DNA from: Diorhabda sublineata
Taxonomy: Eukaryota; Arthropoda; Insecta; Coleoptera; Chrysomelidae
Assembly (NCBI RefSeq): GCF_026230105.1
Contig: NC_079479.1
Coordinates: 18,983,734-19,047,733, forward strand
DNA length: 64,000 bases
Direction of reading: 5' to 3'
Shown here: positions 29,038-43,500 of the stretch, one piece after another
Layout of the letters: every line of letters starts with the position of its first letter
Numbering within the stretch: the stretch's first letter is position 1
Position numbers and translations under genes: made by a program
The notes under the pieces: model-generated
The model's input: the letters and a program-made list of their open reading frames with translations, nothing else
The model's database searches: none
Told to the model about the DNA's origin: nothing

Positions 29038-32000
29038 TCAACCCAAAGTGGCAATCGACTTCAATGGGCTTCAATGGATGTAAATCGACGATATCTGACA
29101 AAGTCAGATGCGAACTCACTCGAATATATAAGAAATGTTGAAATTCGACTTCAAATGAGGAAGATAGACTTTGAAAATTTCCAATCAACACAAAGTGACA
29201 ATCGACTTCAATTGGCTTCAATGGATGTTAATCGACGATATCTGATAAAGTTAGATGCGAACTCATTTAAATATATAAGAAATGTTGAAAATCGACTTCA
29301 AATGAGGAAGATAGACTTTGAAAATTTTCAATCAACCCAAAGTGGCAATCGACTTCAATGGGCTTCAATGGATGTTAATCGACGATATCTGATAAAGTTA
29401 GATGCGAACTCATTTAAATATATAAGAAATGTTGAAAATCGACTCCAAATGAGGAAGATAGACTTTGAAAATTTTCAATCAACCCAAAGTGGCAATCGAC
29501 TTCAATGGGCTTCAATGGATGTTAATCGACGATATCTGACAAAGTCAGATGCGAACTCACTCGAATATATAAGAAATGTTGAAATTCGACTTCAAATGAG
29601 GAAGATAGACTTTGAAAATTTTCAATCAACCCAAAGTGGCAATCGACTTCAATGGGCTTCAATAGATGTTAATCGACGATATCTGACAAAGTCAGATGCG
29701 AACTCAATCGAATATATAAGAAATGTTGAAATTCGACTTCAAATGAGGAAGATAGACTTTGAAAATTTCCAATCAACACAAAGTGACAATCGACTTCAAT
29801 GGGCTTCAATGGATGTTAATCGACGATATCTGATAAAGTTAGATGCGAACTCATTTAAATATATAAGAAATGTTGAAAATCGACTTCAAATGAGGAAGAT
29901 AGACTTTGAAAATTTTCAATCAATACAAAGTGAGAATCGACTTCAATGGGCTTCAATGAATGTAAATCGACGATATCTGACAAAGTCAGATACAAACTCA
30001 GTCAAATATATAAGAAATGTTGAAAATCGACTTCAAATGAGGAAGATAGACTTTGAAAATTTTCAATCAACCCAAAGTGGCAATCGACTTCAATGGGCTT
30101 CAATGGATGTTAATCGACGATATCTGACAAAGTCAGATGCGAACTCATTTAAATATATAAGAAATGTTGAAAATCGACTTCAAATGAGGAAGATAGACTT
30201 TGAAAATTTTCATTCAACCCAAAGTGGCAATCGACTTCAATGGGCTTCAATGGATGTTAATCGACGACATCTGATAAAGTTAGATGCGAACTCATTTGAA
30301 TATATGAGTAATGTTGGAACTCGACTTCAAATGAGGAAGATAGACTTTGAAAATTTTCAATCAACACAAAGTGGCAATCGACTTCAATGGGCTTCAATGG
30401 ATGTTAATCGACGATATCTGATAAAGTTAGATGCGAACTCATTTAAATATATAAGAAATGTTGAAAATCGACTCCAAATGAGGAAGATAGACTTTGAAAA
30501 TTTTCAATCAACCCAAAGTGGCAATCGACTTCAATGGGCTTCAATGGATGTTAATCGACGATATCTGACAAAGTCAGATGCGAACTCACTCGAATATATA
30601 AGAAATGTTGAAATTCGACTTCAAATGAGGAAGATAGACTTTGAAAATTCCCAATCAACACAAAGTGACAATCGACTTCAATGGGCTTCAATGGATTTTA
30701 ATCGACGATATCTGATAAAGTTAGATGCGAACTCATTTAAATATATAAGAAATGTTGAAAATCGACTTCAAATGAGGAAGATAGACTTTGAAAATTTTCA
30801 ATCAATACAAAGTGAGAATCGACTTCAATGGGCTCCAATAAATGTAAATCGACGATATCTGACAAAGTCAGATGCGAACTCACTCGAATATATAAGAAAT
30901 GTTGAAATTCGACTTCAAATGAGGAAGATAGACTTTGAAAATTTCCAATCAACACAAAGTGACAATCGACTTCAATGGGCTTCAATGGATGTTAATCGAC
31001 GATATCTGACAAAGTCAGATGCGAACTCAATCGAATATATAAGAAATGTTGAAATTCGACTTCAAATGAGGAAGATAGACTTTGAAAATTTCCAATCAAC
31101 ACAAAGTGACAATCGACTTCAATGGGCTTCAATGGATGTTAATCGACGATATCTGATGAAGTTAGATGCGAACTCATTTAAATATATAAGAAATGTTGAA
31201 AATCGACTTCAAATGAGGAAGATAGACTTTGAAAATTTTCAATCAACCCAAAGTGGCAATCGACTTCAATGGGCTTCAATAGATGTTAATCGACGATATC
31301 TGACAAAGTCAGATGGGAACTCAATCGAATATATAAGAAATGTTGAAATTCGACTTCAAATGAGGGAGATAGACTTTGAAAATTTCCAATCAATACAAAG
31401 TGAGAATCGACTTCAATGGGCTTCAATGAATGTAAATCGACGATATCTGACAAAGTCAGATACAAACTCAGTCAAATATATAAGAAATGTTGAAAATCGA
31501 CTTCAAATGAGGAAGATAGACTTTGAAAATTTTCAATCAACCCAAAGTGGCAATCGACTTCAATGGGCTTCAATGGATGTTAATCGACGATATCTGACAA
31601 AGTCAGATGCGAACTCATTTAAATATATAAGAAATGTTGAAAATCGACTTCAAATGAGGAAGATAGACTTTGAAAATTTTCATTCAACCCAAAGTGGCAA
31701 TCGACTTCAATGGGCTTCAATGGATGTTAATCGACGATATCTGATAAAGTTAGATGCGAACTCATTTAAATATATAAGAAATGTTGAAAATCGACTCCAA
31801 ATGAGGAAGATAGACTTTGAAAATTTTCAATCAACCCAAAGTGGCAATCGACTTCAATGGGCTTCAATGGATGTTAATCGACGATATCTGACAAAGTCAG
31901 ATGCGAACTCATCGAATATATAAGAAATGTTGAAATTCGACTTCAAATGAGGAAGATAGACTTTGAAAATTTCCAATCAACACAAAGTGACAATCGACTT

Positions 32001-33956
32001 CAATGGGCTTCAATGGATGTTAATCGACGATATCTGATAAAGTTAGATGCGAACTCATTTAAATATATAAGAAATGTTGAAAATCGACTTCAAATGAGGA
32101 AGATAGACTTTGAAAATTTTCAATCAATACAAAGTGAGAATCGACTTCAATGGGCTCCAATGAATGTAAATCGACGATATCTGACAAAGTCAGATGCGAA
32201 CTCACTCGAATATATAAGAAATGTTGAAATTCGACTTCAAATGAGGAAGATAGACTTTGAAAATTTCCAATCAACACAAAGTGACAATCGACTTCAATGG
32301 GCTTCAATGGATGTTAATCGACGATATCTGACAAAGTCAGATGCGAACTCAATCGAATATATAAGAAATGTTGAAATTCGACTTCAAATGAGGAAGATAG
32401 ACTTTGAAAATTTCCAATCAACACAAAGTGACAATCGACTTCAATGGGCTTCAATGGATGTTAATCGACGATATCTGATGAAGTTAGATGCGAACTCATT
32501 TAAATATATAAGAAATGTTGAAAATCGACTTCAAATGAGGAAGATAGACTTTGAAAATTTTCAATCAACCCAAAGTGGTAATCGACTTCAATGGGCTTCA
32601 ATGGATGTAAATCGACGATATCTGACAAAGTCAGATGCGAACTCACTCGAATATATAAGAAATGTTGAAATTCGACTTCAAATGAGGAAGATAGAGTTTG
32701 AAAATTTCCAATCAACACAAAGTGACAATCGACTTCAATGGGCTTCAATGGATGTTAATCGACGATATCTGACAAAGTCAGATGCGAACTCAATCGAATA
32801 TATAAGAAATGTTGAAATTCGACTTCAAATGAGGAAGATAGACTTTGAAAATTTCCAATCAACACAAAGTGACAATCGACTTCAATGGGCTTCAATGGAT
32901 GTTAATCGACGATATCTGATAAAGTTAGATGCGAACTCATTTAAATATATAAGAAATGTTGAAAATCGACTTAAAATGAGGAAGATAGACTTTGAAAATT
33001 TTCAATCAACCCAAAGTGGCAATCGACTTCAATGGGCTTCAATGGATGTAAATCGACGATATCTGACAAAGTCAGATGCGAACTCATTTAAATATATAAG
33101 AAATGTTGAAAATCGACTTCAAATGAGGAAGATAGACTTTGAAAATTTTCAATCAACCCAAAGTGGCAATCGACTTCAATGGGCTTCAATGGATGTAAAT
33201 CGACGATATCTGACAAAGTCAGATGCGAACTCACTCGAATATATAAGAAATGTTGAAATTCGACTCCAAATGAGGAAGATAGACTTTGAAAATTTTCAAT
33301 CAACCCAAAGTGGCAATCGACTTCAATGGGCTTCAATGGATGTTAATCGACGATATCTGACAAAGTCAGATGCGAACTCACTCGAATATATAAGAAATGT
33401 TGAAAATCGACTTCAAATGAGGAAGATAGACTTTGAAAATTTTCAATCAACACAAAGTGGGAATCGACTTCAATGGGCTTCAATGAATGTAAATCGACGA
33501 TATCTGATAAAGTTAGATGCGAACTCATTCAAATATATAAGAAATGTTGAAATTCGACTCCAAATGAGGAAGATAGACTTTGAAAATTTTCAATCAACCC
33601 AAAGTGGCAATCGACTTCAATGGGCTTCAATGGATGTTAATCGACGATATCTGACAAAGTCAGATGCGAACTCACTCGAATATATAAGAAATGTTGAAAA
33701 TCGACTTCAAATGAGGAAGATAGACTTTGAAAATTTCCAATCAACACAAAGTGACAATCGACTTCAATGGGCTTCAATGGATGTTAATCGACGATATCTG
33801 ATAAAGTTAGATGCGAACTCATTTGAATATATAAGAAATGTTGAAAATCGACTTCAAATGAGGAAGATAGACTTTGAAAATTTTCAATCAACACAAAGTG
33901 AGAATCGACTTCAATGGGCTTCAAAGAATGTAAATCGACGATATCTGACAAAGTAA
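29038..33956 (+). repeat. A-class-rich satellite domain with 9-mer and 10-mer HOR
   Basis: The + frame is open to 31923 and again from 31947 to 33956. GGGCTCCAATAAATG (30832) recurs 1322 bp later as GGGCTCCAATGAATG (9 units minus the 1-bp deletion near 31909). The rare TTTCATTCAACCC recurs 1470 bp apart (near 30210 and 31680). A1 units with AACTCAATCG (S-IEY) first appear here. GACTCCAAATGAG marks several units. T-class units are scarce relative to neighbouring domains. Confidence 0.82.
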
Positions 33957-36900
33957 GATACAAACTCATTCAAATATATAAGAAATGTTGAAATTCGACT
34001 CCAAATGAGGAAGATAGACTTTGAAAATTTTCAATCAACCCAAAGTGGCAATCGACTTCAATGGGCTTCAATGGATGTTAATCGACGATATCTGACAAAG
34101 TCAGATGTGAACTCACTCGAATATATAAGAAATGTTGAAATTCGACTTCAAATGAGGAAGATAGACTTTGAAAATTTCCAATCAACACAAAGTGACAATC
34201 GACTTCAATGGGCTTCAATGGATGTTAATCGACGATATCTGATAAAGTTAGATGCGAACTCATTTGAATATATAAGAAATGTTGAAAATCGACTTCAAAT
34301 GAGGAAGATAGACTTTGAAAATTTTCAATCAACCCAAAGTGGCAATCGACTTCAATGGGCTTCAATGGATGTAAATCGACGATATCTGACAAAGTCAGAT
34401 GCGAACTCACTCGAATATATAAGAAATGTTGAAATTCGACTTCAAATGGGGAAGATAGACTTTGAAAATTTTCAATCAACCCAAAGTGGCAATCGACTTC
34501 AATGGGCTTCAATGGATGTTAATCGACGATATCTGACAAAGTCAGATGCGAACTCAATCGAATATATAAGAAATGTTGAAATTCGACTTCAAATGAGGAA
34601 GATAGACTTTGAAAATTTCCAATCAACACAAAGTGACAATCGACTTCAATGGGCTTCAATGAATGTAAATCGACGATATCTGACAAAGTCAGATACACAC
34701 TCATTCAATTATATAAGAAATGTTGAAAATCGACTTCAAATGAGGAAGATAGACTTTGAAAATTTCCAATCAACACAAAGTGGCAATTGACTTCAATGGG
34801 CTTCAATGGATGTTAATCGACGATATCTGACAAAGTCAGATGCGAACTCACTCGAATATATAAGAAATGTTGAAATTCGACTTCAAATGAGGAAGATGGA
34901 CTTTGAAAATTTCCAATCAACACAAAGTGACAATCGACTTCAATGGGCTTCGATGGATGTTAATCGACGATATCTGATAAAGTTAGATGCGAACTCATTT
35001 AAATATATAAGAAATGTTGAAAATCGACTTCAAATGAGGAAGATAGACTTTGAAAATTTTCAATCAACCCAAAGTGGCAATCGACTTCAATGGGCTTCAA
35101 TGGATGTTAATCGACGATATCTGACAAAGTCAGATGCGAACTCACTCGAATATATAAGAAATGTTGAAAATCGACTTCAAATGAGGAAGATAGACTTTGA
35201 AAATTTCCAATCAACACAAAGTGACAATCGACTTCAATGGGCTTCAATGGATGTTAATCGACGATATCTGATAAAGTTAGATGCGAACTCATTTGAATAT
35301 ATAAGAAATGTTGAAAATCGACTTCAAATGAGGAAGATAGACTTTGAAAATTTTCAATCAACACAAAGTGAGAATCGACTTCAATGGGCTTCAAAGAATG
35401 TAAATCGACGATATCTGACAAAGTAAGATACAAACTCATTCAAATATATAAGAAATGTTGAAATTCGACTCCAAATGAGGAAGATAGACTTTGAAAATTT
35501 TCAATCAACCCAAAGTGGCAATCGACTTCAATGGGCTTCAATGGATGTTAATCGACGATATCTGACAAAGTCAGATGTGAACTCACTCGAATATATAAGA
35601 AATGTTGAAATTCGACTTCAAATGAGGAAGATAGACTTTGAAAATTTCCAATCAACACAAAGTGACAATCGACTTCAATGGGCTTCAATGGATGTTAATC
35701 GACGATATCTGATAAAGTTAGATGCGAACTCATTTGAATATATAAGAAATGTTGAAAATCGACTTCAAATGAGGAAGATAGACTTTGGAAATTTTCAATC
35801 AACCCAAAGTGGCAATCGACTTCAATGGGCTTCAATGGATGTAAATCGACGATATCTGACAAAGTCAGATGCGAACTCACTCGAATATATAAGAAATGTT
35901 GAAATTCGACTTCAAATGGGGAAGATAGACTTTGAAAATTTTCAATCAACCCAAAGTGGCAATCGACTTCAATGGGCTTCAATGGATGTTAATCGACGAT
36001 ATCTGACAAAGTCAGATGCGAACTCAATCGAATATATAAGAAATGTTGAAATTCGACTTCAAATGAGGAAGATAGACTTTGAAAATTTCCAATCAACACA
36101 AAGTGGCAATTGACTTCAATGGGCTTCAATGGATGTTAATCGACGATATCTGACAAAGTCAGATGCGAACTCACTCGAATATATAAGAAATGTTGAAATT
36201 CGACTTCAAATGAGGAAGATGGACTTTGAAAATTTCCAATCAACACAAAGTGACAATCGACTTCAATGGGCTTCGATGGATGTTAATCGACGATATCTGA
36301 TGAAGTTAGATGCGAACTCATTTAAATATATAAGAAATGTTGAAAATCGACTTCAAATGAGGAAGATAGACTTTGAAAATTTTCAATCAACCCAAAGTGG
36401 CAATCGACTTCAATGGGCTTCAATGGATGTTAATCGACGATATCTGACAAAGTCAGATGCGAACTCACTCGAATATATAAGAAATGTTGAAAATCGACTT
36501 CAAATGAGGAAGATAGACTTTGAAAATTTCCAATCAACACAAAGTGACAATCGACTTCAATGGGCTTCAATGGATGTTAATCGACGATATCTGACAAAGT
36601 CAGATGCGAACTCATTTGAATATATAAGAAATGTTGAAAATCGACTTCAAATGAGGAAGATAGACTTTGAAAATTTTCAATCAACACAAAGTGAGAATCG
36701 ACTTCAATGGGCTTCAAAGAATGTAAATCGACGATATCTGACAAAGTAAGATACAAACTCATTCAAATATATAAGAAATGTTGAAATTCGACTCCAAATG
36801 AGGAATATAGACTTTGAAAATTTTCAATCAACCCAAAGTGGCAATCGACTTCAATGGGCTTCAATGGATGTTAATCGACGATATCTGACAAAGTCAGATG

Positions 36901-37430
36901 TGAACTCACTCGAATATATAAGAAATGTTGAAATTCGACTTCAAATGAGGAAGATAGACTTTGAAAATTTCCAATCAACACAAAGTGACAATCGACTTCA
37001 ATGGGCTTCAATGGATGTTAATCGACGATATCTGATAAAGTTAGATGCGAACTCATTTGAATATATAAGAAATGTTGAAATTCGACTTCAAATGGGGAAG
37101 ATAGACTTTGAAAATTTCCAATCAACACAAAGTGGCAATCGACTTCAATGGGCTTCAATGGATGTTAATCGACGATATCTGACAAAGTCAGATGCGAACT
37201 CAATCGAATATATAAGAAATGTTGAAATTCGACTTCAAATGAGGAAGATAGACTTTGAAAATTTCCAATCAACACAAAGTGGCAATTGACTTCAATGGGC
37301 TTCAATGGATGTTAATCGACGATATCTGACAAAGTCAGATGCGAACTCACTCGAATATATAAGAAATGTTGAAATTCGACTTCAAATGAGGAAGATGGAC
37401 TTTGAAAATTCTCAATCAACACAAAGTGAC
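33957..37430 (+). repeat. Satellite domain with 10/9/8-mer HOR and shared stops
   Basis: AAAGTAAGATAC stops end at 33956, 35426 and 36749 (1470 and 1323 bp apart). GGCAATTGAC stops end at 34790, 36113 and 37289 (1323 and 1176 bp apart). Each latter stop is followed about 105 bp later by GAAGATGGAC, so the pair travels together. Copies are near-identical but differ by loss of whole units. Confidence 0.87.
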
Positions 37431-37550
37431 AATCGACTTCAATGGATGTTACTCGACGATAACTGATAAAGTTAGATGCGAACTCATTTAAATATATAAG
37501 AAATGTTGGAATTCGACTTCAAATGAGGAAGATAGACTTTCAAAAATTTC
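37398..37550 (+). repeat. 153-bp transplanted patch identical to 24326-24478
   Basis: Base-for-base match by eye with 24326-24478 (offset 13072), including the 10-bp deletion, GATAACTG and CTTTCAAAAATTTC. Sequence on both sides belongs instead to the local 9/10-mer domain: GAAGATGGAC on the left, TTTCCAATCAACAC on the right. An extra C at 37550/37551, the only 1-bp insertion in the window, sits at the right junction. Best read as gene conversion or a double exchange. Confidence 0.85.
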
Positions 37551-37568
37551 CAATCAACACAAAGTGAC
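37431..37568 (+). repeat. 138-bp unit: 10-bp deletion plus 1-bp insertion (copy 6)
   Basis: The sixth and last unit with the 10-bp deletion, inside the transplanted patch. The net change of -9 keeps the + frame in phase across this unit, although local stops still interrupt it. Confidence 0.9.
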
Positions 37569-40529
37569 AATCGACGTCAATGGGCTTCGATGGATGTTAA
37601 TCGACGATATCTGATAAAGTTAGATGCGAACTCATTTAAATATATAAGAAATGTTGAAATTCGACTTCAAATGAGGAAGATAGACTTTGAAAATTTCCAA
37701 TCAACACAAAGTGGCAATTGACTTCAATGGGCTTCAATGGATGTTAATCGACGATATCTGACAAAGTCAGATGCGAACTCACTCGAATATATAAGAAATG
37801 TTGAAATTCGACTTCAAATGAGGAAGATGGACTTTGAAAATTTCCAATCAACACAAAGTGGCAATCGACTTCAATGGGCTTCAATGGATGTTAATCGACG
37901 ATATCTGACAAAGACAGATGCGAACTCACTCGAATATATAAGAAATGTTGAAATTCGACTTCAAATGAGGAAGATAGACTTTGAAAATTTCCAATCAACA
38001 CAAAGTGACAATCGACATCAATGGGCTTCAATGAATGTAAATCGACGATATCTGACAAAGTCAGATACACACTCATTCAATTATATAAGAAATGTTGAAA
38101 ATCGACTTCAAATGAGGAAGATAGACTTTGAAAATTTTCAATCAACCCAAAGTGGCAATCGACTTCAATGGGCTTCAATGGATGTTAATCGACGATATCT
38201 GACAAAGTCAGATGCGAACTCACTCGAATATATAAGAAATGTTGAAATTCGACTTCAAATGAGGAAGATAGACTTTGAAAATTTCCAATCAACACAAAGT
38301 GACAATCGACTTCAATGGGCTTCAATGGATGTTAATCGACGATATCTGACAAAGTCAGATGCGAACTCACTCGAATATATAAGAAATGTTGAAATTCGAC
38401 TTCAAATGAGGAAGATAGACTTTGAAAATTTCCAATCAACACAAAGTGACAATCGACTTCAATGGGCTTCAATGGATGTTAATCGACGATATCTGATAAA
38501 GTTAGATGCGAACTCATTTAAATATATAAGAAATGTTGAAAATCGACTTCAAATGAGGAAGATAGACTTTGAAAATTTTCAATCAACCCAAAGTGGCAAT
38601 CGACTTCAATGGGCTTCAATGGATGTTAATCGACGATATCTGACAAAGACAGATGCGAACTCACTCGAATATATAAGAAATGTTGAAAATCGACTTCAAA
38701 TGAGGAAGATAGACTTTGAAAATTTTCAATCAACCCAAAGTGGCAATCGACTTCAATGGGCTTCAATGGATGTAAATCGACGATATCTGACAAAGTCAGA
38801 TGCGAACTCACTCGAATATATAAGAAATGTTGAAATTCGACTTCAAATGAGGAAGATAGACTTTGAAAATTTTCAATCAACCCAAAGTGGCAATCGACTT
38901 CAATGGGCTTCAATGGATGTTAATCGACGATATCTGACAAAGTCAGATGCGAACTCAATCGAATATATAAGAAATGTTGAAATTCGACTTCAAATGAGGA
39001 AGATAGACTTTGAAAATTTCCAATCAACACAAAGTGACAATCGACTGCAATGGGCTTCAATGAATGTAAATCGACGATATCTGACAAAGTCAGATACACA
39101 CTCATTCAATTATATAAGAAATGTTGAAAATCGACTTCAAATGAGGAAGATAGACTTTGAAAATTTCCAATCAACACAAAGTGGCAATTGACTTCAATGG
39201 GCTTCAATGGATGTTAATCGACGATATCTGACAAAGTCAGATGCGAACTCACTCGAATATATAAGAAATGTTGAAATTCGACTTCAAATGAGGAAGATGG
39301 ACTTTGAAAATTTCCAATCAACACAAAGTGACAATCGACTTCAATGGGCTTCGATGGATGTTAATCGACGATATCTGATAAAGTTAGATGCGAACTCATT
39401 TAAATATATAAGGAATGTTGAAAATCGACTTCAAATGAGGAAGATAGACTTTGAAAATTTTCAATCAACCCAAAGTGGCAATCGACTTCAATGGGCTTCA
39501 ATGGATGTTAATCGACGATATCTGACAAAGTCAGATGCGAACTCACTCGAATATATAAGAAATGTTGAAATTCGACTTCAAATGAGGAAGATAGACTTTG
39601 AAAATTTCCAATCAACACAAAGTGACAATCGACTTCAATGGGCTTCAATGGATGTTAATCGACGATATCTGATAAAGTTAGATGCGAACTCATTTAAATA
39701 TATAAGAAATGTTGAAAATCGACTTCAAATGAGGAAGATAGACTTTGAAAATTTTCAATCAATACAAAGTGAGAATCGACTTCAATGGGCTTCAATGAAT
39801 GTAAATCGACGATATCTGACAAAGTCAGATACAAACTCAGTCAAATATATAAGAAATGTTGAAAATCGACTTCAAATGAGGAAGATAGACTTTGAAAATT
39901 TTCAATCAACACAAAGTGAGAATCGACTTCAATGGGCTTCAATGAATGTAAATCGACGATATCTGACAAAGTCAGATACACACTCATTCAATTATATAAG
40001 AAATGTTGAAAATCGACTTCAAATGAGGAAGATAGACTTTGAAAATTTTCAATCAACCCAAAGTGGCAATCGACTTCAATGGGCTTCAATGGATGTTAAT
40101 CGACGATATCTGACAAAGTCAGATGCGAACTCACTGGAATATATAAGAAATGTTGAAATTCGACTTCAAATGAGGAAGATAGACTTTGAAAATTTTCAAT
40201 CAACCCAAAGTTGCAATCGACTTCAATGGGCTTCAATGGATGTTAATCGACGATATCTGACAAAGTCAGATGCGAACTCAATCGAATATATAAGAAATGT
40301 TGAAATTCGACTTCAAATGAGGAAGATAGACTTTGAAAATTTCCAATCAACACAAAGTGACAATCGACTTCAATGGGCTTCAATGAATGTAAATCGACGA
40401 TATCTGACAAAGTCAGATACACACTCATTCAATTATATAAGAAATGTTGAAAATCGACTTCAAATGAGGAAGATAGACTTTGAAAATTTCCAATCAACAC
40501 AAAGTGGCAATTGACTTCAATGGGCTTCA
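37569..40529 (+). repeat. Satellite domain, 9/10-mer HOR continued
   Basis: GGCAATTGAC stops end at 37721, 39191 and 40514 (spacings 1470 and 1323 bp), each followed by GAAGATGGAC. The CTGACAAAGACAG variant occurs near 37909 and 38643. T2 and T1 units return from about 39.8 kb, introducing the tetramer pattern that dominates the following 13 kb. Confidence 0.85.
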
Positions 40530-43500
40530 ATGGATGTTAATCGACGATATCTGACAAAGTCAGATGCGAACTCACTCGAATATATAAGAAATGTTGAAAT
40601 TCGACTTCAAATGAGGAAGATGGACTTTGAAAATTTCCAATCAACACAAAGTGACAATCGACTTCAATGGGCTTCGATGGATGTTAATCGACGATATCTG
40701 ATAAAGTTAGATGCGAACTCATTTAAATATATGAGAAATGTTGAAAATCGACTTCAAATGAGGAAGATAGACTTTGAAAATTTTCAATCAACCCAAGGTG
40801 GCAATCGACTTCAATGGGCTTCAATGAATGTTAATCGACGATATCTGACAAAGTCAGATGCGAACTCACTCGAATATATAAGAAATGTTGAAATTCGACT
40901 TCAAATGAGGAAGATAGACTTTGAAAATTTCCAATCAACCCAAAGTGGCAATCGACTTCAATGGGCTTCAATGGATGTAAATCGACGATATCTGATAAAG
41001 TTAGATGCGAACTCATTTAAATATATGAGAAATGTTGAAAATCGACTTCAAATGAGGAAGATAGACTTTGAAAATTTTCAATCAATACAAAGTGAGAATC
41101 GACTTCAATGGGCTTCAATGAATGTAAATCGACGATATCTGACAAAGTCAGATACAAACTCAGTCAAATATATAAGAAATGTTGAAAATCGACTTCAAAT
41201 GAGGAAGATAGACTTTGAAAATTTTCAATCAACACAAAGTGAGAATCGACTTCAATGGGCTTCAATGAATGTAAATCGACGATATCTGACAAAGTCAGAT
41301 ACACACTCATTCCATTATATAAGAAATGTTGAAAATCGACTTCAAATGAGGAAGATAGACTTTGAAAATTTCCAATCAACCCAAAGTGGCAATCGACTTC
41401 AATGGGCTTCAATGGATGTAAATCGACGATATCTGATAAAGTTAGATGCGAACTCATTTAAATATATGAGAAATGTTGAAAATCGACTTCAAATGAGGAA
41501 GATAGACTTTGAAAATTTTCAATCAATACAAAGTGAGAATCGACTTCAATGGGCTTCAATGAATGTAAATCGACGATATCTGACAAAGTCAGATACAAAC
41601 TCAGTCAAATATATAAGAAATGTTGAAAATCGACTTCAAATGAGGAAGATAGACTTTGAAAATTTTCAATCAACACAAAGTGAGAATCGACTTCAATGGG
41701 CTTCAATGAATGTAAATCGACGATATCTGACAAAGTCAGATACACACTCATTCAATTATATAAGAAATGTTGAAAATCGACTTCAAATGAGGAAGATAGA
41801 CTTTGAAAATTTTCAATCAACCCAAAGTGGCAATCGACTTCAATGGGCTTCAATGGATGTAAATCGACGATATCTGACAAAGTCAGATGCGAACTCACCC
41901 GAATATATAAGAAATGTTGAAATTCGACTTCAAATGAGGAAGATAGACTTTGAAAATTTCCAATCAACACAAAGTGACAATCGACTTCAATGGGCTTCAA
42001 TGGATGTTAATCGACGATATCTGATAAAGTTAGATGCGAACTCATTTAAATATATAAGAAATGTTGAAAATCGACTTCAAATGAGGAAGATAGACTTTGA
42101 AAATTTTCAATCAATACAAAGTGAGAATCGACTTCAATGGGCTTCAATGAATGTAAATCGACGATATCTGACAAAGTCAGATACAAACTCAGTCAAATAT
42201 ATAAGAAATGTTGAAAATCGACTTCAAATGAGGAAGATAGACTTTGAAAATTTTCAATCAACACAAAGTGAGAATCGACTTCAATGGGCTTCAATGAATG
42301 TAAATCGACGATATCTGACAAAGTCAGATACACACTCATTCAATTATATAAGAAATGTTGAAATTCGACTTCAAATGAGGAAGATAGACTTTGAAAATTT
42401 CCAATCAAAACAAAGTGACAATCGACTTCAATGGGCTTCAATGGATGTTAATCGACGATATCTGATAAAGTTAGATGCGAACTCATTTAAATATATAAGA
42501 AATGTTGAAAATCGACTTCAAATGAGGAAGATAGACTTTGAAAATTTTCAATCAATACAAAGTGAGAATCGACTTCAATGGGCTTCAATGAATGTAAATC
42601 GACGATATCTGACAAAGTCAGATACAAACTCAGTCAAATATATAAGAAATGTTGAAAATCGACTTCAAATGAGGAAGATAGACTTTGAAAATTTTCAATC
42701 AACACAAAGTGAGAATCGACTTCAATGGGCTTCAATGAATGTAAATCGACGATATCTGACAAAGTCAGATACACACTCATTCAATTATATAAGAAATGTT
42801 GAAAATCGACTTCAAATGAGGAAGATAGACTTTGAAAATTTTCAATCAACCCAAAGTGGCAATCGACTTCAATGGGCTTCAATGGATGTAAATCGACGAT
42901 ATCTGACAAAGTCAGATGCGAACTCACCCGAATATATAAGAAATGTTGAAATTCGACTTCAAATGAGGAAGATAGACTTTGAAAATTTCCAATCAACACA
43001 AAGTGACAATCGACTTCAATGGGCTTCAATGAATGTAAATCGACGATATCTGACAAAGTCAGATACAAACTCAGTCAAATATATAAGAAATGTTGAAAAT
43101 CGACTTCAAATGAGGAAGATAGACTTTGAAAATTTTCAATCAACACAAAGTGAGAATCGACTTCAATGGGCTTCAATGAATGTAAATCGACGATATCTGA
43201 CAAAGTCAGATACACACTCATTCAATTATATAAGAAATGTTGAAAATCGACTTCAAATGAGGAAGATAGACTTTGAAAATTTTCAATCAACCCAAAGTGG
43301 CAATCGACTTCAATGGGCTTCAATGGATGTAAATCGACGATATCTGACAAAGTCAGATGCGAACTCACCCGAATATATAAGAAATGTTGAAATTCGACTT
43401 CAAATGAGGAAGATAGACTTTGAAAATTTCCAATCAACACAAAGTGACAATCGACTTCAATGGGCTTCAATGAATGTAAATCGACGATATCTGACAAAGT

